Below are positions 1-12,500 of a DNA stretch of 64,000 nt, piece by piece. The translations under genes were made by a program, and so were the position numbers. The notes under the pieces are model-generated. The model made no database searches. It saw only the letters and a list, made by a program, of their open reading frames with translations, and was not told where the DNA came from. The stretch spans positions 6,510,001-6,574,000 of the forward strand of contig OW051497.1 in NCBI GenBank assembly GCA_932521035.1. Reading direction: 5' to 3'. How positions within the stretch are numbered: the stretch's first letter is position 1; the number at the start of each line of letters is the position of its first letter. The DNA is from Oscheius dolichura. Its lineage: Eukaryota > Nematoda > Chromadorea > Rhabditida > Rhabditidae.

Positions 1-715
1 TTAGTAGCCACCGCCCTCCCTCCACAGAGATGTGTCGAAAGCCGATTACTATCTTATCGTCCGGAATTTTACGAAGAAGCACCAAAGCTATGTTTAAGGT
101 GTGGTCCGGAACAAAGCTCCTCTGCTCTGAATAGAAATGCCCTTTCAAGATTCATGCAAATATAATAAATACAAGAGCGTGTTTCCCCAACTACATTAGA
201 GTATATCCTCACGGTACTGTATCGTAGCCCACCAGAAACTTTTCCGGCTAAACTAGACAGTGTGATCCGCCTTGGCTACCCAAAATCCATAAATTAAAAG
301 GGCGTGAACTTGTCAAATTACAAGGTGATTCAGTTGAGATAAGCAATGATTCATGTGAATTCTTCATCTGACGTCGCTTAACGCATAAAAGGCGACGGTG
401 TTTGAGCAGGACCCGCTAGACGGCCGTTTTGGACGATAACCGAGGGTGGGCTCAGCAACGTTATCTTGAGCCCTCCCTTTCTGCTTAGCTTATCCTTACT
501 CTTTCTTGTTTTCCACTGGCCAGAACTGTCTGTGGTCTTCTTTCTCCCATAGTACTACACTACAGCCTGTGTTTTTTTGCCAGCCAGTGTGGTTAAGTAT
601 AGTCAGAATGGTATTTTACTATCACTTTCCTCCTCCTCCTCATTGATAACCTCAGTTTGCCCTTCCCGTCTTTTGATAATACGCCTATTCTTCCCATTTT
701 AGAATTCCGGTCGAG
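1..715. other. 5' flank of the S28 peptidase gene
   Basis: I see no recognisable coding exon on either strand. The stretch ends with a pyrimidine-rich acceptor (CCCATTTTAG, ending about 702) some 13 nt before the first ATG of the peptidase gene. In a nematode this suits either a spliced-leader trans-splice site or an intron in the 5' UTR. Confidence 0.4.
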
Positions 716-3700
716 ATGATGCGGCTGGTCTTCCTTTCTGCTCTTGTAAGTTTCATCACACCCGAGATTAAATCCATCTTTTTTAGTTTCTGGTAGTATT
801 CACCTGGGAACCAAACTATCATTTGGGAAGAAGGAAATTCGGTTTCCGGGTAGAACTCAACCAGCAAGAGAGCCCACCCGGTGTAGCCGTAAGTGATATG
901 TTGAAGTGTACCCGCTTTCTCTAGAAGCCCAACTCTGGTGGTTTCGGTGCTCGAGAGGCGCGCTTCACCCAAAGATTGGACCACTTCAATGAAAATGACA
1001 CCAGAACTTGGTCTCAGCGCTACTTCGCCAATGATCAGTTTGTGAACGGTGGAGTTACTGCAGTAGCCTTTTTGAACCTGGGAGGAGAGGGACCCGAGAG
1101 TATCGCATGGGTAGGTGTTGTTTGCTTGAAATGATGAGGCTGTCACCAGTTTACATAAGATGAACAATGGGTGATTCAGGTGGAGAAAGAAAGTCTTCCC
1201 TGGCTTCAATGGGCTCAAAATTTTGGAGCCGCTGTGTACAGCCTGGAACATCGATTTTACGGAGAGAGCCGCCCGTTCACCAACCAATCTGTGGAAAATC
1301 TACAGTATCTGACCAGTAGACAAGCTCTCGCTGATGCTGCTGAATTCATTCGACAAATGCAAAAGCAAACTAGCTTACACAATACCCGATGGATTGTCTT
1401 CGGTGGATCCTATTCTGGAGCATTGGCTCTATGGCTGAGACAGGAGTACCCCAACTTGGTCAACGGAGCCGTCGGAAGTTCCGCTCCATTGCAAGCAGTC
1501 ATCGACTTCTACCGTAAGCAGCACTATTTATATATCTAATCCTGTGTCTTTAGAATATCTGCAAGTGGTTCAAACTTCTCTTGGAAATGAAGATGTTGGA
1601 GGAGGCCCCGATTGCGTGGAGAAAGTAAGAGCCGCTTTTGCTGCTCTGGCCACAAACATGAACACAATCGCTGGACGAACCACGATCTCTGAAAAATTCA
1701 AGTACTAATTTCTGTAATACAAGGTAGCAATTTTTAAGGCTAGATCCACCCTTTGACGAATTGGATCCTCCCAGTTACAACGACATCCAAAACTTCTACG
1801 TAAGAGATAGTTTATTATAGAGTAATAGTACTTTAGTCGACATTGATTGGAAACTTCCAAGGAGCCGTTCAGTACAGTGGTGACAACGCTGTGAGTTATC
1901 GTCGGATATTTGAAAAGGAACGCCTTTTAGGGTGCTTATGCTACTGGTTACGGAATAGCCGACGTGTGCGCCCGGATGAACAATACAGTACCGCTCGACA
2001 ATCTCGCAGCTGTCAACGTTTACATGAGCAGTAGGGCAATAACATTGATCAAAGTAGCAATCCCTGTTTCAGCAATGGACAGCAGGAATATCTCCGCTTT
2101 TGTAAGCACCCCAAATAACTACACAGACATGATTGACTATCTGAGCATCGAAGAGTACCTAGATGACCCCGAATTCGACTGTAGTTTTTGTCCTGACAAA
2201 TAATGTCGATAATTCAGCTGGAGCACGTAGTTGGACATGGCAAACCTGTTCAGAGGCCTTTGGCTTTTTCCAGACGACGGATGTCATGGTCGATACTATC
2301 TTTGGCCCCATCAGCCCCTTGAAGTATTCCCTTTTATGACTCAACCTTCACGTGTATTTAGTCTCTTTGTGAACATCTGTCAAGACGTATTTGGATCCCA
2401 GTTCACCGCCACGTCCATCTCACAGGCCGTCGATGCCACAAATGCCTATTACGGAGGAGCACGCGGTTACAGAGTATCCGAAGAGTTTTATAAATATTAC
2501 AAATGTATTTAGGGCACAAACGTGGTTATTCCAAATGGCTCGCTTGATCCTTGGCATGCACTCGGTGCATTGGAGGACTATGACTATGACGCCTCCGTGA
2601 TTCCATACACGATCAACAATACCGCACACTGTGCCGATATGTACCCGGAGAATGGAGACGACACTCCCGCTGGGATTGTGGAAGTTCATGGTCTAATAAA
2701 ATTCAACTTGGACAAGTGGATCAATGGAGCGATCAGTAATAGAACGGCTGCAGCGGCTTCCAACGCCCCGCTGAAATCTATGGTGCAGTCGCAAGTACAA
2801 ACCAGAGCCAAGAGATCGGCAATACAGGCAATAACCTTCGAAGTTGCGGCGGTATGAACAAAGTACATAATTAAAATGAGAAGACTATTTAGGAACCTGA
2901 GAAGACCACCAGCAAATATCCCAAATTCCACTTCGGTCGTCCACCGGGAGGGATGCGACCCGCTTCCTTTGATGCTGACAGTACCGTTGAAATGGCACCG
3001 TTCATTCAGCCCGTGGATCATTTCGACAAGAGAAACACGGCCACTTTCAAACAGGTATATCTAGACGTTCTGTATTGACAGATAAAAAATTGTAGAGAGT
3101 CTGGAAGAATGAGAAATGGACAAAAGAAGGCGGACCTATGTTCTTGATGATCGGAGGAGAGTCCGAAGAGAGCGCCAAGTGGGTTTCGAATTCCAATCTC
3201 ACGTGGCTGACATATGCCCAACAACACGGTGCTACCGTATACCTTATCGAACACCGCTACTATGGAGAAAGCAATGTCACGTAAGTACCATGACAATAAA
3301 TAGAAATCCAACCCATTTAGGAGTGATCTCAAATACCTAACATCTCTCCAAATGTTGAATGATGGTAAGAAAACAGTTATCTGCCACTAATCATGTCTCT
3401 TATTTAAGTGGCCAACTTCATTGAATATGTAAATGGCAAGAGAGATGATACGAGCCCTTGGATTGTATTTGGAGGGTCTTATTCCGGTGCTTTGGCCCTG
3501 TGGATGAGACAGCAATTCCCCAACCTCGTGGCAGGAGCTGTCGGTTCTTCGGGACCTATTCAAGCCAAGGTGGACTTCTACGGTAAGGTTCTAAACTACT
3601 GAATAAGAGTACATTCAGAATATCTCGAAGTGGTGGAGACATCGATCAGAAGTTATTCCGACGAGTGTGCTGACAATATTAGATTGGCGTTCACTGAAAT

Positions 3701-4968
3701 TCACAAATTGATACAAGACACAGCTGGCGTAACCGTTTTGAATAACCTGTTTACGTCAGTTCCAATTAGATACAAAGCAAGCCGACTGTTTTAGACTGGA
3801 CCCTCCTTTCGCGAATGAAACCTATCCGCTTACAGAGGTCCATAAGCAGTACTTCTTCCAGAATATTTACGGCAACTTCCAAGGTAGTTATTCTTTCGTA
3901 CAGTAGTAAAGAATCCTAAAGGAGCTGTTCAATACAGCGGCGATAACTCGGGAGCCTATGCCAATAGCTACGGGATCCCCTTCCTATGCACCTTCATGCT
4001 GGACAACACGACGACTCCTCTGAACAATACGGCCAATTTCAACGCCGCTATGACTGCCTTCTACACCAACCAGACTTTCACCAGCACCGATAACAACTAC
4101 GAGGCCTTTGTTGAGTATTTGAAAGTCGGAGGGCCATCGAAGGAGGACGCAGCTATGCGCTACTGGACATGGCAGACTTGTAATTTATCTCCCAGAATTC
4201 CCTCTAGCGAAATTTAGGCAATGAGTTTGGGTACTTCCAAAGTTCTGATTCTGGAAACGGCATCTTTGGAAGCCCGACACCTGTGAAGTAAGCTGTTGTC
4301 TAGAATTAACACATGATCCTTCAGTCTTTTCACCCAACTTTGCAAGGACGTCTTTTGGAACGACACTGATATCGACGTTGCTGCCTACATTGCAAACGCC
4401 GTGGAGACAACCAACAAGAACTACGGAGGACGTGACAACTACCAGGTAAGATAGTAACCGTTCACGGTAAACACAAGTTTCAGGGAACAAATGTTGTCAT
4501 CCCCAATGGATCTCTCGACCCCTGGCATGCTCTGGGAAAATTCCAAGGACAAGCTAAGGACAATGGCAGTGCTATCATTTACATAAATGGAACAGCTCAC
4601 TGTGCCGGTTAGTTTAATTTTCAAAAAAATGCAATTTAATTTTGCAGACATGTATCCTGCCCGCGATCCTGTAACACTGGATCCTCCATCACTTGTCGCT
4701 GCTAGGTAAATACATTTTAATTTCGGAAAAAAAAACTTTAAAAAAGCATTGAGTGGAAGAAGAGCACTGATAAAACCTTTACAGAACAAAAATCGGAGAG
4801 TATGTGGCCTATTGGGTGAAAGGGGGAGGCCAGCCGGCACCTCCGGTAAATCCCAATGGAACAACTCCAGCTCCCACGACTCCAGCAGCCGGCGGAGGAG
4901 AAACAACGACAAAGTCGGCATCCGCTGTTTTAGCCCTAGTCCCAATTGTTATTTCTCTCATGTTGTGA
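716..4968 (+). CDS. Tandem-domain S28 serine carboxypeptidase (PCP/K12H4.7-like), secreted or GPI-anchored
   Basis: One spliced gene encodes two complete peptidase S28 domains in a row. Family members (prolyl carboxypeptidase, DPP7, nematode K12H4.7-like proteins and the contortins) remove residues next to proline, in lysosomes or outside cells. The start MMRLVFLSALFLVVF is a signal peptide. Domain 1 (to about 2.85 kb) has the Ser motif GGSYSGALALWLRQ, the Asp motif NGSLDPWHALG and the His motif NNTAHCADMYP. Domain 2 (from about 2.9 kb) repeats all three, so both look active. They join in frame through an intron at about 2849-2893, and the second has no start or signal peptide of its own. The C-terminus is a Thr/Pro/Gly linker followed by a hydrophobic tail (SASAVLALVPIVISLML), as in GPI-anchored proteins. 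The usual family length is about 500 residues with one domain, so this is roughly double. Exact ends of a few small exons are inferred. Confidence 0.9.
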
Positions 4969-5206
4969 CCTCACCTGCTCATAATATAAGCGCTCTTGTA
5001 ACTTCTTTAATATAAAAGTTTTCATCTTTGTTCTGATTTGGCTTTAAGGAAATTTGGTGTAAGCGGAATGACAACTTTATTAACAAAATCTATTGATTAA
5101 ACTCTAATAGAAAGACTAGCATCGATGTGGTAAAGAACTCGTAGATTGCCCTTGTCGAAGACACCCGTATTGCTGATAAAGTACCGTGTAAGGCTCATTG
5201 TAAATC
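4969..5206. other. Convergent 3' ends of the S28 and RasGRP genes
   Basis: The plus-strand S28 gene and the minus-strand RasGRP gene end 238 bp apart. A minus-strand AATAAA (5076-5081) lies about 130 nt past the RasGRP stop. No canonical AATAAA follows the S28 stop; AATATA variants are present. Confidence 0.5.
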
Positions 5207-8200
5207 CTAGGATGTGGCTTCAACGTTGTCACATGATTCGATGTCATCAAATACTTCTTCACAGGCCAGCGCAGCTGTTGGCTCCTCGTCTGGAGTCATT
5301 CCTTGTCGAGATTTACTAAAACTGCAGTCTTCTTCTACTTCACAAGGCTGCCTACTCTGCAACTTACTATATCTCATTGGATTCCGATTGAGGACGCGGC
5401 GGACTGCCCAATTCATATTTATTAGTTGATAGTTTCAGTGTAAGATCCCTGTCAGCCATTTCAGGTGTAGCTGTCGAGATAGTTCGTGCTCTTGGAGTGC
5501 TGTTCCTGAAATTATCAGAGTACACTCAAAAAAAGAAGCGAGGAAAAGGGCATGCAAGTGAAAGTCAGTGGATAGTTGGTGCTGAGTGTACTAGTGCTAT
5601 CTCTCACTTAGTATTATAGCTTCTTTCCCTGAATGACGCGTTTCGAGACTTGGAATTGAACCATTCCGTCAATGTGGCCGGTGTTCTGCTAAAGGATTTA
5701 CCCGTTAGTCAACGTAGCCTTACTTCTCCAACATACGGAAAAAGACAAACCTTCGACGGCATTCGGCTACAGCATTTTCTTTGCAGTATCCATGAACTGC
5801 CAACCCACAATCCTTGCACTTCCACCCTTGTCGGATTAGACCCCATAAAAGTTTTCCGCAATGGCTACATGAAGTAGGAGTGAGGAATGTTGTCTCGTGA
5901 AAGTCATGTTTGAAACCCATTCGAAAGGCGACGAGATCATTGTTCGCCTTGACAAAGTATGTCTTCAGCTCTTCTTTCGAGATCTGGCCATCCCTAAAAT
6001 TGCACAATATAAATGAAAAGATGTGATTGTGCCTGTCCAAGTCTATGTTGCTAAACGGGTCAATGAACGGGAAGTTGCCGGAAATTTGACAGAATTCCGC
6101 CCTGCTTATGTATCCATCTCTATCGTGATCGTAATGTTTGAACACCTAAACAATTCCATCTGTCAGATTGGGCTGCTGCAACTCCCACCGCCTCAACCAT
6201 AGCTGTCACATGCATTTTCACTGTCTCAGGATCCGGAATTGATGAGACCCCAGAAGCCCATTCGGCAAATACCACTGGCCTCGAAGGGGATTCAAACTAA
6301 AAAGACTAATTAGGTTTCTAATTGGTAGTCCACTTACCCCGATGAATGTGCGCGGTTCTCTTCTCAGTGACAGCTCATAAATGTCTTCTTCATTATATCT
6401 AATATCTAATGAGACACGCAAGGTATTGACGAGATCCAAATTGGCATCTGGCAGTTTTAGCGGCCGGTGGTGGTAGACCAAAAACTGGGACAAGACTTCA
6501 GCTAATTTCACTAATCTAAATATCGAGAGAATATGCGAAGTGTGAGGATCCCTTACTGTCTAACTGTTATGCAACCCGTTTTATCATAATCTGAACAGCA
6601 ATTCAAGGCAACCAAATCTTTCAGATGCACACCCCTAAACGAGAAATAATGAACTCATAGATTAACCCACATGATAGGCATTTTGAAGGAATTGTCAGCA
6701 GCTGCTAAGGCCCGCCTGTACTCTCCGAAATTGCTGTCAATTGAAAGCAGCTGGGATAAGCGGTTGAGGGAATTTTTAGTGGCAGTCGGAAGTGCTGACA
6801 TAGTTTTGGACAGCCTGGAGATGTTGCTATGGGTGATTCCCCCCACGACGGCCATAAGGGTGTTGTAGTTGTGAAGTTCGAGGAGATGCTAAAAGACGGT
6901 GGTTATTTGGCGACGGGTTAGCCAACATTTGCAACGTCGACAAATTTCCTGAGAATGTCTGCCCTATCCTTTGGTGTTGCCTTACTCAATATCATACATT
7001 GCACCCAATTTGTCAGATTCTGAAATATGGCTTCATTTCGATGCTGCAATCCTTCACGTTGAAGACAGATATTGATCTTTCGAGATGCGGGGTAGCTGAC
7101 AGACAACCAGTCTTTACATACTTTTTCAATTCAGAAGTCTAAATTTGTGATGTTTCAAAAAAGACTGGACCTACCGAAATCCTGCTGAGCATTTTAAAGT
7201 CGATGTGGCTGAGGGACGTCGAAATGTCCTCAGGACTCCATTGTTCGAAACTCAGACTGACTTGCCGAGCTACCGGCTGCCTTACTGAGACGGTCCTCAA
7301 CCATGCGTATGATGGTCTGAATCATATTTTCCTCTAGAGTGTCCCAAAAACTGACAGGTCACTGACATCCAGCCTGGATCGAATCTCCTCGGGGACCCCT
7401 TCAGCCGTGTTCTTCAGCCTTGAAAATGAGAGAAGTGCATTTTCCCAAGGACATCGATTTACCTGACCACGAGGGAACAGAGCTGGGGCTGGCCGTCGAA
7501 GTGCTGCGGAAAGAGATCTATCCAGGCGGCTACTGCCAGACAAACCCTCGTCCTGACCTTCCCGTCTTTGGTTTCCTAGAAAGTGCTGATGGTAAGTGCC
7601 TCGTTTGCTGACAAACAGTGATTAGCCTCCATTCAATTAAATGGCAATCACTGTCATTTGGCCTTATTTCATCAACCATACCATATACCTCAGCTTTACG
7701 ACTTCACAATTATCTAGACCAATGCACATAAAATATTCATGTTTAATAGTTTTTTGGGCAGGTGTATAGGCTATGTTTTCTTCGTCCTACGGTAATATTT
7801 AATAATGTCTCATAAACAATTCAGATGATTTTCGGATGGCATCACTCGTCCCGTTTCCAATCAAATAAAGGGCCTTGCCTGTATCATGGCTACGAAGTAG
7901 GCGAGGAGCTGAGTACTGTCCAGCAGCCACTGGTGTGCTGCGAACAGACACGCCGGGACGTCAGGGCATGGGTCCGAGAGGTTCTCTGAAGTTGGCGGTT
8001 TTTCCTGTTCTTGTAGACTTTTCCCCAATAACAAGATTCTTACAGGTGGTGGGTAATTGAGCGCGTCAAGCGTGGACAAGTGAATCTGCAGTGTCTGTCT
8101 CGAACAATAGGCCCGACCTTGTAGTGAGGGTAAATCTTGTCATGATCTGTTCCTCTCTCGCTCCTCAACCCCAACCCCAGCATTAGTTCTGACCAACGAC

Positions 8201-8823
8201 CAACAACTCATTTCAGTTGATGAACATTGCCCCAGTTGGAACGGCAGCAACGCTTTTGGCAATATTGTCTCCTATTTGTGGGGGCAATGTTTCCCTCTCG
8301 AAAGCTATAAGGGCGTAATCCCAGGGCTAATGCCTGAGGCTTCGCAGACAGACATTGAAATATAAGGTTTCATAAAAGATTTGAGGGAGGAACGGGCTTC
8401 GTTCAGTGAGATTAATTGAAAAAGAGGGAAACAAGAGGAGAGGATCAACCAAGGGCAGCGCAATTGTTGGTGTATCCAGGAAGATGAACAAATAAAGCGT
8501 GGCTACTCCAAACCGTTGCATTTGTTCCCAACATGTCTGTCATCTTTCCGGACTGTGCATTCGTTCCAAACGGATTAAAGTGATTGAATGCTGCGTGAAT
8601 ACGGCCAACCCTATTATACTTCCCACACAACAGATCCAAAATGAAATGGCTATAAAACGGTGTGTAATGTGAGAATGTCGCTATAAATGGTGTTTTCCTC
8701 TGCGTGTGAGATGTATTCTACCTAGCAACGTGCGGCGGCTGCTGACCTACCGAATGTGTCGACGGCTTTCTGCACGAGCTGTTGGGCGCGGAGCGGGCGG
8801 TCTTCCGCAGGTGGACCGCTCAT
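5207..8823 (-). CDS. rgef-1: RasGRP-type guanine nucleotide exchange factor (Ras/Rap GEF)
   Basis: Activates Ras or Rap by GDP/GTP exchange at membranes in response to diacylglycerol and calcium. In C. elegans RGEF-1 is neuronal. The domain order is that of RasGRP. First comes a RasGEF-N region (exons 8751-8823 and onward; core CLFAAHQWLLDSTQLLAYF). The catalytic CDC25 domain follows (SLSFEQWSPEDISTSLSH, NLTNWVQCMILSKATPK, LMAVVGGITHSNISRLSK, DEDIYELSLRREPR-like). Then come two EF-hands (DHDRDGYISRAEF and DLDRDGQISKEEL), split by a 39-nt GC-AG intron. A C1 domain with its full Cys/His set (TSCSHCGKLLWG, WKCKDCGLAVHGYC) follows, and an acidic tail ends in DNVEATS. The start MSGPPAEDRPLRAQQL is the first Met of the most upstream exon I could link in phase; an earlier exon is possible. 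Another intron (7576-7878) also has a GC donor. EHBP-1 lies upstream on the same strand. Confidence 0.9.
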
Positions 8824-9505
8824 CGACCTCCTAGACCTGTGGATGATACGGTAGATAACCGGAAAAGAACCACGTCATCCTGGTTCTCCAGGCTTTAGAA
8901 TCGATGCGTGGCTGGTCGTCCGAGAAGCGCGCGGGGATCGATGGCAAGCTCCGCCTACTTTTGGCACCAGGCCAAAGCTCTTACTACCAACTTTGGAATT
9001 TTTTTGGTAATTTTTGTTCATTGAGTTGAATTGGCTGCCATTCCTCTTCACGCATTGGTGAGAGGAGTTTTACCGGAAATAGCTCGCCTTTCAATGAATG
9101 AATGCGCGGGCGTTGACAGGTGCATAGCCAACGAGTTTCCGTGGGACGAATTAATGCAAAGATGCACATTATCCGGAAGTGAAACCCGGACATCACAGTT
9201 AAACATCTTATTACAACATCTAACAGGACACTATGAGCAAACTCTGAAGAGCTGAAGACAATTGTGAGGGAAAGAGGCTTACTGGATAATCCACACGGGA
9301 CTTTAAAGGTTTCAACAAATGCATTAAAGCACTTACGAGGGGGCGAAAAGCACCTTTGATTTTACCATAACTGTATTTTAGGGGTGTCAGCCAAACAGGC
9401 CTGTATGACCGGTTGATAACGGCAGAGAGGTCCGTTATATACATATACACGGGGGATGGACCAGACTAGTGGGATACGGTATGACAAGGTAATAAAGGGG
9501 GACGG
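8824..9505. other. Spacer between ehbp-1 and rgef-1
   Basis: This lies between the EHBP-1 stop and the first linked RasGRP exon on the minus strand. A plus-strand ORF of 74 codons (9031-9255) has no recognisable content and no convincing splice context. The spacer is too long for a typical nematode operon gap, so it may hold the RasGRP promoter. Confidence 0.3.
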
Positions 9506-12500
9506 TTAGGAGCCACGGATCCAGGTCATGATCCTCTTGCTGGCCGAGACGGGTTCTTCATTTCCGCGAATAAAGTTACTGGCCCTCTCGAGAGTCATGC
9601 TCTTCAGTCGCTCTTCATCCTCGATCCTAAAGTTGAAGGCTAGTTATTTCTGTGCGAGAAGCATCTGTTTCCACGAACTATGCACAATCATCTGTTTCTG
9701 CTTAACAATTAAGTCTGAAGACAGCTGAATGAAACAGCACTCATGGGGGCAATTTCCTATTACACCGGAGATTCCCTGATAGACTGGGTGAGGGTGGGTT
9801 CCGGTATTAGCAAATGTCACTGATCTAATACTGCGAAAGCGCAGATAATTTGTGCAGAGTACACGTTCTTTGAAGGTACGCGAACTTCTACAAAAAAGTG
9901 CAATTTTCTATTTAGAGCGTATAAATGATTCAAAAGTTATGCATCGTAAATGTTAGATTAATATGGAAGCGCAACGGATTTTTAAATGAAGGAAACGTGC
10001 TCTACTCCCGACATTAAAATAATCATAGCATCTTATCGGCATAAAAAAACTTACTGTTGATGTTCTGTTTCGAACAGTTCTTGGATGAAGCGGTCTTTCC
10101 TCTCGATGGCAGCCATGTACTCATTCATAACTCTGTCCGTTTCTGCCTTCTCTTCCGCTGATTTGAAGAAAGCTGTTTTTTATTCTATTTTTGAATAGAA
10201 GATAAAACGTACTGTCGTTATCAGAAGTGCTTTTTGTAATCTCTCCGAGCCTTTTATTCAGGCTGTTTATCTCGGCAAGAACTATTCTGATCTTTTCTAT
10301 AATATTGTAATAATCCTGCTTTGCAACCAAAGAATTTTTCTCGTTTGTAAGTTCAATGTAGGTGTTTACGAGACTTTCCTCTTCCTCGCTGCCTTTGTCT
10401 GGAAACATCCAGGATGAAGAGGTTGTAATGGAGTATACCTGCTTCATTAATCTTCCACTGAATAGCACCTGATTGTTGCGCAATATCGGCCAGACGCTCT
10501 ACGATTTTAGCCTGCTCTCGGGAACAGCCTCCAATATCATCCACGTCTTTCTATAAACGAGGAATTCCCTTATAAAGAGGAGCGTGAAATACCTCCCACT
10601 GAGATCCCTTCTCTTTTCGGGTTAATGTATTACTAGTTGAACCACTAACCGACTGCTGGGAACCTCTCACCGGATCAGCCACCTGAATACTTGATCAAGA
10701 GAGAAGCGACCACCAAATCAGGCCCATGCCGAACAGAACTTACACCATAATAAGTAGCTATTTGAGAAATGCTGTCTCGAAGCTCTTGGCCACGCATGCT
10801 GCCAAAGCGTTTGACTCCACTCCACGAGGGAACACCAACACGTTGCTGGAACAACACATTCACAACACAACCTACGACATTCGGACAAACTTAAATATAA
10901 ACAAGCAATATGACTTACCATAAGCTGTTCTCCAACTTGTTGCGTTCCTCGGCTGATAGCTGGCAAGATTGGCGTACTGTTCTGATCTAAAAATTGTAAT
11001 AAAAATCTACAAGAAAAAAAAATAAGAGGAGGGAAAGCCATAATACCGTACATTCTTTCCTCTGTAGAACTGGAGAGGGATCCCTTTTCCGGAACGTTTG
11101 CATGGTTACGGAGGGACGCACAAGCTCTGAACAGCACACATTCCACACACAAGAGACATTGGCAGAAGCGGAGGAAACAGCGGGATCTACTTACCGACTT
11201 TCCGGAGGTCAGTATACGATCCGGTAAGGGAAGAACGGGTTGGATGCTGTCGATCCCACGTAGTTGGGGTACGACTAGCTACGAAATCACAATAGTTATA
11301 CAACGGCACCACGTCAGCTCCGAATCATGCAAAAAGAAAAGAAATTAGTATTTACCATTTGTTGAAGTAATCTGGATAGTTGCGCCATCAGTCACAGCTG
11401 CTTCGATCAACCTCTTGGCTTCCTGTCGACGCCTCTCGGTTTCAGGATCCTAAAGGTCTAATGTAAAGGCGGTGTAAAACGACTCACCGGAGTGCTGACA
11501 TTTGATAAAGGAGAGGCCGGGTTGGCTAGAAGTAGTCTTGCCCTTTTCTGATAGTCAGTGTTCCGCGTCGATGACCTGCCTCTGCTGTTTCTCGGCGTAT
11601 CGAATCGGGTGAAATCTGACTCTTCCTCCTGTTGGAGACTAGATATTTCTGGTCGGGAAGTGTCCTATCAGGTAAAGTTCATAAAAGAAAAGAACTGGGT
11701 CTACCTGAACATGACTGTAGTCGACGGCTTCTTCGGCCTCCCGGAGCTCCTTGATCCTGTTGATCTCATCAATGACTTGCTGTTCTGATGTCGTCACAGG
11801 AATTAGGTTGTGTTCCCAGTTGTCATTGATTGATACTGGAGTGGGCAAGTCGCTTGTTCCCTCGAGTACCCGTTTGACTCTGAAAAAATCCTAAATAAAC
11901 AAAGGAGCAGGATACAGTCAATTACCTGTTGAGTAGGTGCTGGATAGTTTTCGAATCCGGCGTAAGGATGTCATTAACATCTGGTATGTCCGTGATCCCC
12001 AGGGCGGAACATGTGCTCAGAGCTTTTTTGACATTGGACTTTCTGCCATTCATTGTCTCGGAAATGTCCAATGTAGTGTAGTCAAGAAGGTCTGGACGAT
12101 ACGCGTGGAGAACGGCACAGAGGGCCATTCCATTACGCCAGCTCTTTCTGTAGAGACAAGATCAAAATAAGTAAAAATGTAACACTCACGTAAAGTCATT
12201 GAGTTTGACACCATCATATCCTTCAGTCACCCGCTGGGCCCATCCAAGAAGCTTCTCTCCCTCTTTGGTTTCTGGTGCACGGTCCCGTGAAGGCGCTCGA
12301 GGAGAGTGAGATCGCCTGAAGAAGTTGGTTTCTAAAGATTACAAAGAACTTACATTGATCGTGGGGAAGCTGCCTGAGCAGGAGCCAGATGAGGTGGAAT
12401 GGCCGACGGAACAGGCTGGGACTTTGCGTTGACCTAAAGCTCCACAATCGTGCTTCTTTATAAGAGAGCTACCTCGAAGACTGCTTCAACAGCTATGACA

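Noticed and set aside
685-1287. 200-codon minus-strand ORF
   Set aside because: It is antisense to the first exons of the S28 gene.
2876-4968. Second S28 domain as a separate gene
   Set aside because: It has no start codon or signal peptide of its own, and the preceding exon continues into it in phase across a normal short intron.
9640-9735. Minus-strand open stretch SDLIVKQKQMIVHSSWKQML as an extra EHBP-1 exon
   Set aside because: No donor gives the phase needed by the next exon, whereas direct splicing from TEHQ to IEDEERLKSM fits phase and family.
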